The notes under the pieces: model-generated | Database searches by the model: none | The model's input: only the letters and a program-made list of their open reading frames with translations | What the model was told of the DNA's origin: nothing | Made by a program: the position numbers and the translations under genes | Shown: piece after piece, positions 32,504 through 40,667 of the stretch | Numbering within the stretch: the first letter of the stretch is position 1 | Layout of the letters: each line of letters starts with the position of its first letter | Assembly (NCBI GenBank): GCA_017396395.1 | Contig: JAFQMF010000007.1 | Coordinates: 1 to 46,608 of the forward strand | Direction of reading: 5' to 3' | Origin: Clostridia bacterium | GTDB lineage: Bacteria > Bacillota > Clostridia > RUG12999 | DNA length: 46,608 nucleotides

Positions 32504-33294
32504 AAAAAATAAAAATCGTTACTTACAATATCAGATGCTTATACGATAAAATTGATGGTAAGAATACTTTTGTTAACAGAGCTGATTTAATATTAAATAA
32601 AATTGACTCTGAAATGCCTGATATAATATGTTTTCAGGAGTTAAGTGAGCAGATATATTCATTTTTACGAAAAAATCTAAAAAATTATGAAATTGTAGGT
32701 CACGGCAGAAATTCTGATTATACAGGCGAAGCTGTAGGAATAGCATATAAACGGGATTGTATGGAGTTATTTTCTCTTGATCAATTCTGGCTTTCCCCTA
32801 CCCCATATACACCCGGTTCAAGATACAATTGCCAAAGTGAATATCCAAGAATTTGCACATCTGCATTAATTAAACATAAAAATATAAAAACTCCCATAAG
32901 ATTTTACAATATTCATCTTGACCATAAAAGTGATGACGCAAAAATTCTTGGTATATCTCAGGTTTTAAATAAAGTGTATCAGGATAATCAAAATATTAAT
33001 TATCCTACCTTTATATTGGGTGATTTTAATTCCGTACCAGAAAGTCAAACTCTGTCAAAATGCAAGGAATATACAAATTATTCGATAGTTGATATTACAA
33101 AAGGTCTTGGAGAAACCTTTCATAATTTTGGCGGTACAGGAAACACTCCAAATGCACAGGGTCTTAAAATTGATTATATCTTTGCTGATATCAACACCGC
33201 AAAATCTGTCAAAAATGTTTATAAATGGACTGATACAATAGACGGTATATATCTTTCGGACCATTATCCAATTTGTTGTGAAGTAGAATTTTAA
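32500..33294 (+). CDS. endonuclease/exonuclease/phosphatase (EEP) family hydrolase in the FMN-controlled operon
   Basis: 264 residues, one EEP (DNase I-like) domain with all metal-site motifs: VTYNIRC (Asn10), CFQELSEQ (Glu47), NIHLDHKS (His139), GDFNSVP (Asp175, Asn177), LKIDYIFA (Asp225) and LSDHYPI (Asp254, His255). No signal peptide or membrane segment, so it is cytoplasmic. EEP enzymes cleave phosphoesters in nucleic acids, lipids or small molecules. The ATGA overlap with ribU and control by the FMN riboswitch suggest a role in flavin metabolism, for example hydrolysis of FMN or FAD. That role is inference from context only. Confidence 0.88.
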   Translation: MKKIKIVTYNIRCLYDKIDGKNTFVNRADLILNKIDSEMPDIICFQELSEQIYSFLRKNLKNYEIVGHGRNSDYTGEAVGIAYKRDCMELFSLDQFWLSPTPYTPGSRYNCQSEYPRICTSALIKHKNIKTPIRFYNIHLDHKSDDAKILGISQVLNKVYQDNQNINYPTFILGDFNSVPESQTLSKCKEYTNYSIVDITKGLGETFHNFGGTGNTPNAQGLKIDYIFADINTAKSVKNVYKWTDTIDGIYLSDHYPICCEVEF

Positions 33295-33333
33295 AAAAAC
33301 ACGCCGTATCACCAGTGATACGGCGTGTTTTTT
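33293..33333. terminator. bidirectional terminator between the EEP gene and clpX
   Basis: CACGCCGTATCA (33300-33311), loop CCAG, TGATACGGCGTG (33316-33327), with A-run and T-run flanks. It serves both convergent transcripts. Confidence 0.93.
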
Positions 33334-34567
33334 ATTCACATACAGGTGGTTCTTTGCCTAAAATAACATCTTTTGTAATTGTGCATTTTTTAATTTTCTT
33401 ATTAGAAGGAATATCAAACATAACATTTTGCATAACACCTTCTAAAATAGAACGAAGACCTCTCGCACCTGTGTTTTTTTCAATAGCTTGTTTTGCAACT
33501 TCAATTAATGCTTCGTCTTCAAATACCAATTCCACATTATCCATCGCCAGAAGCTTTTTAAATTGCTTTGTAATAGCGTTTTTAGGTTCTTTTAATATCT
33601 TTACAAGTGAATTTTCATCAAGAGGTGAAAGGCTAGCAAAAATGGGTATTCTGCCAATAAATTCGGGAATAATACCAAATTTCACTAAATCCTGAGGAAT
33701 AACATCTTTAAGGTTATCTCCCCTATCCGACTGTTTTTTGCCTTTAACATCTCCGCCAAAACCCATTGAAGTTTTACTACTGCGTTGTTCAACAATCTTT
33801 TCAAGACCGTCAAAAGCACCACCGCAAATGAACAATATATTTGTAGTATCAATTTTAATAAATTCCGCCTGAGGATGTTTTCTTCCACCCTGAGGAGGAA
33901 CAGCTGCTATGGTACCTTCCAATATTTTAAGAAGAGACTGCTGAACACCTTCGCCGCTAACATCACGGGTAATTGACATATTTTCACCTTTTTTAGCAAT
34001 TTTGTCAATTTCATCAATATATATAATTCCTCTTTCAGCTCTTTTTACATCATAATCTGCAGCCTGAATAAGTCTTAAAAGAATATTTTCAACATCTTCG
34101 CCAACATATCCTGCTTCAGTTAATGATGTAGCATCTGATATACTAAAAGGAACATTTAATACCTTTGCAAGTGTCTGTGCAAGAAGAGTTTTTCCTGAAC
34201 CAGTAGGACCAAGAAATAATATGTTGCTTTTTTGAAGCTCTACATCATCATTATCCATTGGTGCGTCAATAGTAAGTATTCTCTTATAATGATTATAAAC
34301 GGCAACGCAAAGTGCTTTTTTAGCTGAGTCCTGACCTATTACATAGCTATCAAGCATTTCCTTCATCTGTGCAGGTGTAGGAAGATTTTCAAGAGTGAGC
34401 ATTGTTTCTTCCTTTGCATTTTCAGCCATCATTTCAGCTATAATATCTGAACAAACCTCAACACATTCATTACAAATGAATACATCAGGGCCTTCAATAA
34501 GTCTTTCTACCTCAGTAGATGATTTTCCGCAAAAAGAACATCTGCAATTTTTTAATTCTTTAGCCAT
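33332..34567 (-). CDS. clpX: ATP-dependent Clp protease ATP-binding subunit ClpX
   Basis: 411 residues. N-terminal C4 zinc domain with Cys10, Cys13, Cys32 and Cys35 (CSFCGKSS ... ICNECVEVC). AAA+ domain with Walker [15 protein letters not shown] (about 116-129), the GYVGEDVEN pore-1 loop, Walker [11 protein letters not shown], the RKHPQAEF segment and [12 protein letters not shown]-terminal [11 protein letters not shown] sensor-2 region. The IGF-type loop that contacts ClpP may be the [15 protein letters not shown] segment, which has GFG. It unfolds substrates for ClpP. Last gene of tig-clpP-clpX. Confidence 0.97.
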   Translation of the reverse strand: MAKELKNCRCSFCGKSSTEVERLIEGPDVFICNECVEVCSDIIAEMMAENAKEETMLTLENLPTPAQMKEMLDSYVIGQDSAKKALCVAVYNHYKRILTIDAPMDNDDVELQKSNILFLGPTGSGKTLLAQTLAKVLNVPFSISDATSLTEAGYVGEDVENILLRLIQAADYDVKRAERGIIYIDEIDKIAKKGENMSITRDVSGEGVQQSLLKILEGTIAAVPPQGGRKHPQAEFIKIDTTNILFICGGAFDGLEKIVEQRSSKTSMGFGGDVKGKKQSDRGDNLKDVIPQDLVKFGIIPEFIGRIPIFASLSPLDENSLVKILKEPKNAITKQFKKLLAMDNVELVFEDEALIEVAKQAIEKNTGARGLRSILEGVMQNVMFDIPSNKKIKKCTITKDVILGKEPPVCE

Positions 34568-34588
34568 ATTTTCACCCCTTATTTAGAT

Positions 34589-34629
34589 ATTTATGAGCTA
34601 AACTTTAAATATAAGTTTAGCTCATAAAT
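34589..34629. repeat. perfect 17-bp inverted repeat in the clpP-clpX gap
   Basis: ATTTATGAGCTAAACTT (34589-34605), loop of seven, then its exact reverse complement (34613-34629), starting two bases after the clpP stop. There is no T-run in the minus direction, so it is more likely an mRNA-stabilising or processing hairpin, or a weak attenuator, than a full terminator. Confidence 0.75.
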
Positions 34630-34631
34630 AA

Positions 34632-35222
34632 TTATCTTTTTGCTATTACTTTGTCAATAAGACCATAATCAAGCGCTTCTTGTGCTGTCATATAGTTATC
34701 TCTATCAGTATCCTTTTCGATAATATCAAGAGGTTTTCCTGTATTTTCAGAAAGAATAGTGTTTAAGGTCTTCTTCATTTTTAAAATATTCTCAGTATAA
34801 ATTTTAATATCAGTTGCCTGACCCTGAGTTCCTCCAAGAGGCTGATGAATTAAAATTTCACTATGAGGAAGAGAAATTCTCTTACCTTTAGCACCTGAGG
34901 AAAGAAGAAATGCACCCATACTTGCTGCAAGACCTACACAAATAGTTGATACATCGCATTTAATGTAGTTCATTGTATCATAAATAGCAAGGCCTGCGGT
35001 AACACTTCCGCCAGGACTGTTTATATAGAAGCTGATATCCTTATCAGGGTCCTGACTTTCCAGAAATAAAAGCTGTGCTACAATTGCAGCTGCTGAATCA
35101 TCATTTACTTCCCCGTTTAAAAATACAATTCGATCTACTAAAAGTCTTGAATAAATATCATAACTTCTTTCGCCTCTGCTTGTTTGCTCCACAACATATG
35201 GAGTTGGAATATAATTATTCAT
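34632..35222 (-). CDS. clpP: ATP-dependent Clp protease proteolytic subunit ClpP
   Basis: 196 residues from the ATG at 35222. An ATG four codons upstream overlaps the GGAGGT ribosome binding site and is rejected. Catalytic triad: Ser101 in [14 protein letters not shown], His126 in ILIHQPLGG and Asp171 in [10 protein letters not shown]-terminal [15 protein letters not shown] and the glycine-rich [18 protein letters not shown] are typical. It forms the tetradecameric peptidase with ClpX. It lies 30 bp downstream of tig. Confidence 0.97.
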   Translation of the reverse strand: MNNYIPTPYVVEQTSRGERSYDIYSRLLVDRIVFLNGEVNDDSAAAIVAQLLFLESQDPDKDISFYINSPGGSVTAGLAIYDTMNYIKCDVSTICVGLAASMGAFLLSSGAKGKRISLPHSEILIHQPLGGTQGQATDIKIYTENILKMKKTLNTILSENTGKPLDIIEKDTDRDNYMTAQEALDYGLIDKVIAKR

Positions 35223-35263
35223 ATAAACCTCCATTTCTGCCTAAAACCGGCACAAACATAAAT

Positions 35264-36556
35264 TTATTTAATCTTAACCTGACCCTTAATAAATTCAAGA
35301 GTTTTTCTTGAAATAATGTCTGTTTTAACACTCAAAAGACCCTGCTGTCCAAGAAGTTCTTTAACCTTATCAGCTTCCATCTTGTACTGTTCAGCAATTT
35401 TCGCAACTTCAGCAGTTACATCATCTTCAGATGCATCTATGTTTTCGTCTTTAGCAATCTTTTCAAGAACAAGTCTGCCTTTAACCTGATTAAGTGCTCT
35501 GTCCTTCATACTATCGCGGAACTGTTCAACAGTCATACCCATAAACTGAACATACTGTTCAAAGGTCATATTAGGCATCTGCATCTGAATATTGTACTGC
35601 ATTTCCTGTACATAGTCGTCAATTTGTGTCTGAACCATTGCATCAGGAACTTCAATTTCAGCTTTTTCAATAACAGCATCCATAATCTTATTTGCCTGTT
35701 CGTTTTCAGTTCTGTTTTTAGCATTCTCTTCAAGTCTTGCACGTGTAGCATCCTTAAGCTCAGCAAATGTTTCAAACTCAGAAACATCTTTTGCAAATTC
35801 ATCATCAAGCTCAGGATAAACCTTTTCTTTAATAGCATTAATTTTTACCTTAAATACTACAGGCTTGCCTGCAAGCTCTTTTGCATGATATTCTTCAGGA
35901 AATGTAACATTAACATCACATTCATCCCCAATATTTTTGCCAACAAGCTGGTCTTCAAAGCCTGGAATGAACTGACCTGAGCCGATTGTAAGTTCAAAGT
36001 TTTCTCCTTTACCGCCTTCAAAAGGAACTCCGTCATCAAAACCTTCAAAATCAATAACAGCTACATTACCGTTTGCTACAGGCTTATCTGTAATTTCAGT
36101 AAATGTTGCAACTCTTTCAAGCATATTATTGATTTCTTTATCAACATCTTCGTCAGCTACAGTATATTCTACCTTTTCTGCTGTAATCTTTTTAAGGTCA
36201 GAAAGAACAACTTCAGGTTTTACATATACTTTTGCTGTGTAAACAAGACCTTTTTCTTTATCAATTTCCTTAATGTCAATTTCAGGTCTTGATACTACAT
36301 CAATATCGGCCTCTTCAACAGCAGAAGGATATGTATCTTCTAAAATAAAGTTAACGGCATCCTCATAAAATACGCCTTCTCCATATGTTTTTTCAACAAT
36401 ATTACGAGGAGCTTTGCCTTTTCTGAAACCAGGAATTGCAATATCCTTTTTATTTTTGTTAAATGCCTTAGTTACTGCTTCAGCAAACTGATTAGCATCA
36501 ACAGATACCTCAAGGACAACTTCATTATGTTCTTTTACTTCTTTTGTTACTTTCAT
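35264..36556 (-). CDS. tig: trigger factor
   Basis: 430 residues from the ATG at 36556, which follows AGGAGG (36567-36572). An in-frame extension upstream passes through this site and through the promoter region, and is rejected. N-terminal ribosome-binding domain with the signature IPGFRKGKAPRNIVEK (the GFRxGKxP loop), a central FKBP-type PPIase domain (GNVAVIDFEGFDDGVPFEGG, FIPGFEDQLVGKNIGD) and a C-terminal helical chaperone domain. It folds nascent chains at the exit tunnel. It heads the tig-clpP-clpX operon, a common bacterial order. Confidence 0.97.
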   Translation of the reverse strand: MKVTKEVKEHNEVVLEVSVDANQFAEAVTKAFNKNKKDIAIPGFRKGKAPRNIVEKTYGEGVFYEDAVNFILEDTYPSAVEEADIDVVSRPEIDIKEIDKEKGLVYTAKVYVKPEVVLSDLKKITAEKVEYTVADEDVDKEINNMLERVATFTEITDKPVANGNVAVIDFEGFDDGVPFEGGKGENFELTIGSGQFIPGFEDQLVGKNIGDECDVNVTFPEEYHAKELAGKPVVFKVKINAIKEKVYPELDDEFAKDVSEFETFAELKDATRARLEENAKNRTENEQANKIMDAVIEKAEIEVPDAMVQTQIDDYVQEMQYNIQMQMPNMTFEQYVQFMGMTVEQFRDSMKDRALNQVKGRLVLEKIAKDENIDASEDDVTAEVAKIAEQYKMEADKVKELLGQQGLLSVKTDIISRKTLEFIKGQVKIK

Positions 36557-36631
36557 TTTTATAAATCCTCCTAAAGCTTGCGAAAAGAAAATATTATCAA
36601 ACCGCAAAAATATCAAATTTTATACTTTTAT

Positions 36632-36660
36632 ATTATACTATAAAAATTGGTAATTTTCAA
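36632..36660 (-). promoter_or_regulatory. promoter of tig-clpP-clpX
   Basis: On the minus strand TTGAAA (36655-36660), 17 bp, TATAAT (36632-36637), about 75 bp upstream of the start. I see no CIRCE or CtsR-type repeat. Confidence 0.75.
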
Positions 36661-36742
36661 CTGTCTTTTTATACAATTTTTAATTTATTTTTTGGAAAAT
36701 TATGTGTTTATTGTACCCAAACATTCACTGATGTAAACATAT

Positions 36743-37222
36743 TTAATCTAGAATCTTATAAATTGTTGAATCCATTTCTATTTTATCTGAGCATAAGAAT
36801 CTGTCAGCACCAACTAAAAGGGATACTTTTCCATCTAAATAAAAATCCTGATTATTATAACAGCCTTCCCCTTCAATTGTTATATAAACATCCACCCTTG
36901 ATGGATTTTCAAGCAAAACATACTGTCCGTCAGCTTTAGTTTCAATTTCTTTTGCAGGAGTTAAGTTCACCTGGACAACTTTACCCATAAAACTTCCTTC
37001 ATCATCATAGAACAAATCTCCCTCTTTTATATATTCTGCACTTGATGGTTTTATGCTGGCTACTTTTGCAATATAATTTTTTGTAATATATTGGGTTTCT
37101 CTGGATTTACCTCCTAAAAAACGAACACCAAGAATAGATGCAGATAAAATAATAACAAGAATTATTACAGCATCAATTATATTAATTTTTCCAAATAGTC
37201 TGCCTTCTTTATCTATAATCAT
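36743..37222 (-). CDS. DUF4330-family membrane-anchored protein, copy 2
   Basis: 159 residues. The start MIIDKEGRLFGKINIIDAVI is the DUF4330 signature, leading into one membrane helix (about 13-34). An extracytoplasmic beta-rich domain of about 120 residues follows (KVASIKPSSAEYIKEGD, VVQVNLTPAKEIET, VDVYITIEGEG, LLVGADRFLCSDKIE). The family has no established function. It lies last in the murJ operon, 14 bp after a second DUF4330-like gene, which suggests an envelope-polysaccharide accessory role (inference). I see no clear terminator behind it. Confidence 0.85.
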   Translation of the reverse strand: MIIDKEGRLFGKINIIDAVIILVIILSASILGVRFLGGKSRETQYITKNYIAKVASIKPSSAEYIKEGDLFYDDEGSFMGKVVQVNLTPAKEIETKADGQYVLLENPSRVDVYITIEGEGCYNNQDFYLDGKVSLLVGADRFLCSDKIEMDSTIYKILD

Positions 37223-37236
37223 TTTATTGTCACCTC

Positions 37237-37725
37237 TTAACTGTTAATTTTAAAATCTGTAATATTGCCATAAAAGGCATATCCATTACCTTTTAAATGC
37301 ATTTTTTTGCCAATTTTAATTTCTACATCATCAATTTTTACCGAACCGCCATTTAAAGTGCAAGGACTCTCAACTTCCACTTCAAGTGTATAATTTGTAG
37401 GATGTGGTGCAGATACAAAACTGCCTGTTACAGAATCAAAAGCATCTTCTTCCACATAATTATTTATCGACTTAATTTTAATTATTTTCCCTTTTGGAAG
37501 GTCTTTTGAAGCATCTCTTACATCATCATATTCTATAATAGATTTTGCAACCTCAGGCTCTATATTTTCGCAATAAAGAGTATATGAAACAGTTGCTCCT
37601 GTTACATTTCCTTTACTGTCTCTTTGACCAATTGCAAATATTGAAAAAACACTTAATACAGCCACAAAACCTAAAATAATAATAACATCTATAAAATTAA
37701 AATAAAACTTTTTTTCTTTAGCCAT
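37237..37725 (-). CDS. DUF4330-like membrane-anchored protein, copy 1
   Basis: 162 residues with the same architecture as the next gene: a short basic N-terminus, one membrane helix (FIDVIIILGFVAVLSVFSI), then an extracytoplasmic beta-rich domain (YTLYCENIEPEVAKSII, PKGKIIKIKSINNY, YTLEVEVESPCTLNGGSVKI, ending IGKKMHLKGNGYAFYGNI). It looks like a paralogue of the downstream DUF4330 protein that lacks the KEGRLFGKIN start. It overlaps the glycosyltransferase gene by one base, so it is coupled to it. Confidence 0.8.
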   Translation of the reverse strand: MAKEKKFYFNFIDVIIILGFVAVLSVFSIFAIGQRDSKGNVTGATVSYTLYCENIEPEVAKSIIEYDDVRDASKDLPKGKIIKIKSINNYVEEDAFDSVTGSFVSAPHPTNYTLEVEVESPCTLNGGSVKIDDVEIKIGKKMHLKGNGYAFYGNITDFKINS

Positions 37726-38825
37726 TACTTATCACCTCTGTCATATACTTTCTCTATGTTTTCGGCATATTTTTCAGCTGTAAATGTATCATTAAATATC
37801 TTCAATGAGTTTTCTTTCATACTTAAATACATTTTTTCATCAAATATAAGTTTTTCAATTTTTTCAGCCATAATTTCAGCGTTATGAATCGGAAATAAAT
37901 AACCGTTAATTCCGTCTTTAATAACACCGGGATTTCCGCCGTAATTACTTACAACAGCAGGGACTCCAAGGCTCATTCCTTCAAGAAGAGAAATGCTTGT
38001 AGCTTCCGTTCCGTATGATGCGTTTGCACTAAGACTGCTTATTGCAATTAGATTTCCAGGATCAGAAATAAAGCCCGTAAATATAACATCACTGTTTGTT
38101 TCTTTTGCATACTCTTTAATTTCAGCCTCATATGAGCCATTTCCTGCAATTATAAACTTAATACCTTTGCCTTTTAAAATATTAGCACAATCAATAAATG
38201 TTTTATGTCCTTTAACGGGTTCAAGTCTTGCGATAATAGAAACCGCCTTTTCACCCTCTTTTAATCCAAAACGATTTCTTTGAGTAATTATTTCCTCATC
38301 GCTTAAAGTTTTAAGAGGTGTAATACCATTTAAAACTACATTGATTTTATCAGGGTTTATCCCAACTTTTATAAGATTATCTGCTGCAGCATGAGCAACT
38401 GCTATAATATCTGTTGAAAACAGGCTGGATACAATTTTATTTAATATTTTACCAACAAAGCTTTTCATTAAATTTGAAGGCTCATATACACAATGAAGAG
38501 TATAAATAATTTTTTTTACTCCGCAAAGCTTTGCGGCAATTCTCCCTGACATAGATGCGTGAGTATGCACAATATCAGGTCTTAATGTTTTAATGAGCTT
38601 TTTAAGCTGGAAAATTCCTTTAAGTGACAGGGATTTATCTGCAATCCCCTCAACCTCATAATAGTTCACATTTCGTTTTAATAGCTCAGGAATCAGTTTA
38701 CTTCCCTTTGGAACAGCAACAAATAATTGAAACTTTTCTTTATTGTAATGCTCGCTGTATATCAGTACACATTTTCCTGCGCCACCAATATTATGGTCGC
38801 TTATTATATTTAATACCTTTTTCAT
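37725..38825 (-). CDS. family 4 glycosyltransferase
   Basis: 366 residues, GT-B fold. The N-terminal domain has ISDHNIGGAGKCVLIYSEHY, VHTHASMSGRIAAKLCGVK and IYTLHCVYEP. The C-terminal GT1-type domain has VSIIARLEPVKGHKTFID, FIIAGNGSYEAEIKEYA, FTGFISDPGNLIAIS and the nucleotide-sugar E-x7-E region EATSISLLEGMSLGVPAVVS. It probably adds a sugar to a lipid-linked exopolysaccharide or teichoic-type intermediate; donor and acceptor cannot be read. It overlaps the upstream ligase-like gene by four bases. Confidence 0.92.
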   Translation of the reverse strand: MKKVLNIISDHNIGGAGKCVLIYSEHYNKEKFQLFVAVPKGSKLIPELLKRNVNYYEVEGIADKSLSLKGIFQLKKLIKTLRPDIVHTHASMSGRIAAKLCGVKKIIYTLHCVYEPSNLMKSFVGKILNKIVSSLFSTDIIAVAHAAADNLIKVGINPDKINVVLNGITPLKTLSDEEIITQRNRFGLKEGEKAVSIIARLEPVKGHKTFIDCANILKGKGIKFIIAGNGSYEAEIKEYAKETNSDVIFTGFISDPGNLIAISSLSANASYGTEATSISLLEGMSLGVPAVVSNYGGNPGVIKDGINGYLFPIHNAEIMAEKIEKLIFDEKMYLSMKENSLKIFNDTFTAEKYAENIEKVYDRGDK

Positions 38826-40666
38826 TCAGCTTCTCTCCTTGCAAGATATTTCAGTGCTGCTGCAAATCCCATTATTATGAAAAACAGTGCATAAATTCTG
38901 TAATTATACCATACATTATCAAACATACCCTGAAGCAAATATCCGCCCATACCGCAGGCAAGACCAATGCTGATTGTTCTGTATTTTTCAGAAATAGCAG
39001 AAACAAATCCTGTTGCTCTGAAAAAAGAAAAAATACAAAGTGTAAATAAAATCATACCAAGTATTCCTGTTTCAGACAGTATAAGTAAGAATAGATTGTG
39101 AGGGTGCGGTGCGGTGATAGCACCGTATGCATATCTTGGATAAACTGAGTTAAACGCTTCTGAACCAAGACCTATTCCTGTAAGCCATATGTCCTTTAAC
39201 ATATTAGTTGTTCCCTGCCATATATATACTCTGTATGCAGTAGAGGTATCTGCCGTATTTCCAATACTTAAAAGCCTATCTACAATAGTTTGGGGAACTA
39301 CAAAAGGAAGGATAAATACACCAGCTGTAAGTGCTGTAAACACTTTTTTGGAACAAAGGACAAAGAATATAGCAAGGCTGAACATAAGGCCAAGCCAACA
39401 TCCTCGTGAATAGGTAAATATCATACACAAGCCCTGCATAAACGCTGAAATAAGATATAACAGCTTTTCTTTCTTTTCTTTAGAAAAATAAAGCATAGCA
39501 AGTGTAATTGGAATAGTAATTAGCAGATATTCTCCAAGAACATTTGGATTTTCAAAGGTTGAACATACTCTGCCTGAAATTTCTTCAAACATTTCCTCAT
39601 CCTGCCATGTGGTCTGTGATAAGCCGAAAAGCTGTTCAATTATTCCGTATCCTGAAACGGCAGTAGCAGAAATAATAAAACAATTTATTGTGTATATAAA
39701 ATTTTTTCCTTTTGCAAGATATTGTTTTAAAATAAAGAAAAATAGTATAAAAGAAATATATACAAGGGCAATTTTAAGACTTGCAATTGGCTGTTTGGAA
39801 TTTAAAACACCAAAGATATTGAAACATATCATTCCAAAAACTGCAATATCAAAAACATCAATTTTTATATGTGTATTATTTAACATTACACCTTTAAAAA
39901 ATTTCAAACAAACTGCAAAAAGCATAATTCCTACAAGTACCATTGTAGGTAAAAACGGAAATAATACAACGGCTGAAAATATTAAAATATCTTCTTTAGC
40001 AAGTATTACACAAAAAATTATAAGTGCAATAAATACAAGCTGAAGCTTTGGAACAAGATACATACCACCTACTAATGCACCAACAATTATTGACCAGGAA
40101 AGGGATATTGAATTATTAAATTCTTTAGTTTTTGGTGTATCAAAAAAAGATATTTTGTAATATTTAAGTATTAATTCATTGTTTAAAATAACCGAAACAG
40201 AACAGTTAATTAAAAGGCCTAGTAACGCTACAAAAGAAAGAATAACCCATACCAGGTTTAATGTTCCGTAAATTACATAATTCAGTGCCAGTGTAACAAG
40301 ACCGCAGGCTAAAAGCCCCATACTGTAATACCTGATACTTATATATTTCCAGTTTTCCATCATAAAGGAAAATATTTGATTGCATCTGGAATTTTTAAAC
40401 ATCTTTAAACAAAGGTTTAAAGGCTTATTAAATAATTTATAAATCAAACTAAAAATTTTATTTAAAAAAGAGGATGCAAAGCATTTATTTGCATAAGATT
40501 TTTCATCTTTGTTATTAAATAAATGAGCAGTTAAGCTTCTATCATAAAAAGAACCAAAAAAAGACATAATTTTATTCCATATTTTAAAATAAATGCTATT
40601 TTCAAAAGAACTTTTAAATTTATTGATTATATTTTCAAATGCATTTAATATAAAGCTTTTTTTCAA
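38822..40666 (-). CDS. O-antigen ligase/polymerase-like membrane protein
   Basis: 614 residues. An unusual hydrophilic N-terminal part of about 100 residues rich in Phe, Asn and Lys (with KIWNKIMSFFGSFYDRS) precedes about a dozen membrane segments. The late periplasmic-side loop has GRVCSTFENPNVLGEYLLIT, TYSRGCWLGL and GSEAFNSVYPRYAYG, followed by TAPHPHNLFLLILSETGILG. This is the Wzy_C/O-antigen ligase pattern (the RGxWLG and HNxxL motifs). It would join or polymerise lipid-linked glycans outside the membrane. It starts one base after the murJ stop. Confidence 0.88.
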   Translation of the reverse strand: MKKSFILNAFENIINKFKSSFENSIYFKIWNKIMSFFGSFYDRSLTAHLFNNKDEKSYANKCFASSFLNKIFSLIYKLFNKPLNLCLKMFKNSRCNQIFSFMMENWKYISIRYYSMGLLACGLVTLALNYVIYGTLNLVWVILSFVALLGLLINCSVSVILNNELILKYYKISFFDTPKTKEFNNSISLSWSIIVGALVGGMYLVPKLQLVFIALIIFCVILAKEDILIFSAVVLFPFLPTMVLVGIMLFAVCLKFFKGVMLNNTHIKIDVFDIAVFGMICFNIFGVLNSKQPIASLKIALVYISFILFFFILKQYLAKGKNFIYTINCFIISATAVSGYGIIEQLFGLSQTTWQDEEMFEEISGRVCSTFENPNVLGEYLLITIPITLAMLYFSKEKKEKLLYLISAFMQGLCMIFTYSRGCWLGLMFSLAIFFVLCSKKVFTALTAGVFILPFVVPQTIVDRLLSIGNTADTSTAYRVYIWQGTTNMLKDIWLTGIGLGSEAFNSVYPRYAYGAITAPHPHNLFLLILSETGILGMILFTLCIFSFFRATGFVSAISEKYRTISIGLACGMGGYLLQGMFDNVWYNYRIYALFFIIMGFAAALKYLARREAE

Positions 40667-40667
40667 A

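Noticed and set aside
36557..36616. 20-residue N-terminal extension of trigger factor
   Set aside because: It includes the AGGAGG ribosome binding site; MKVTKEV at 36556 is the normal start.
36661..36742. Terminator after the murJ operon
   Set aside because: I looked for a stem with a T-run in the minus direction and found only AT-rich sequence with short imperfect pairings.
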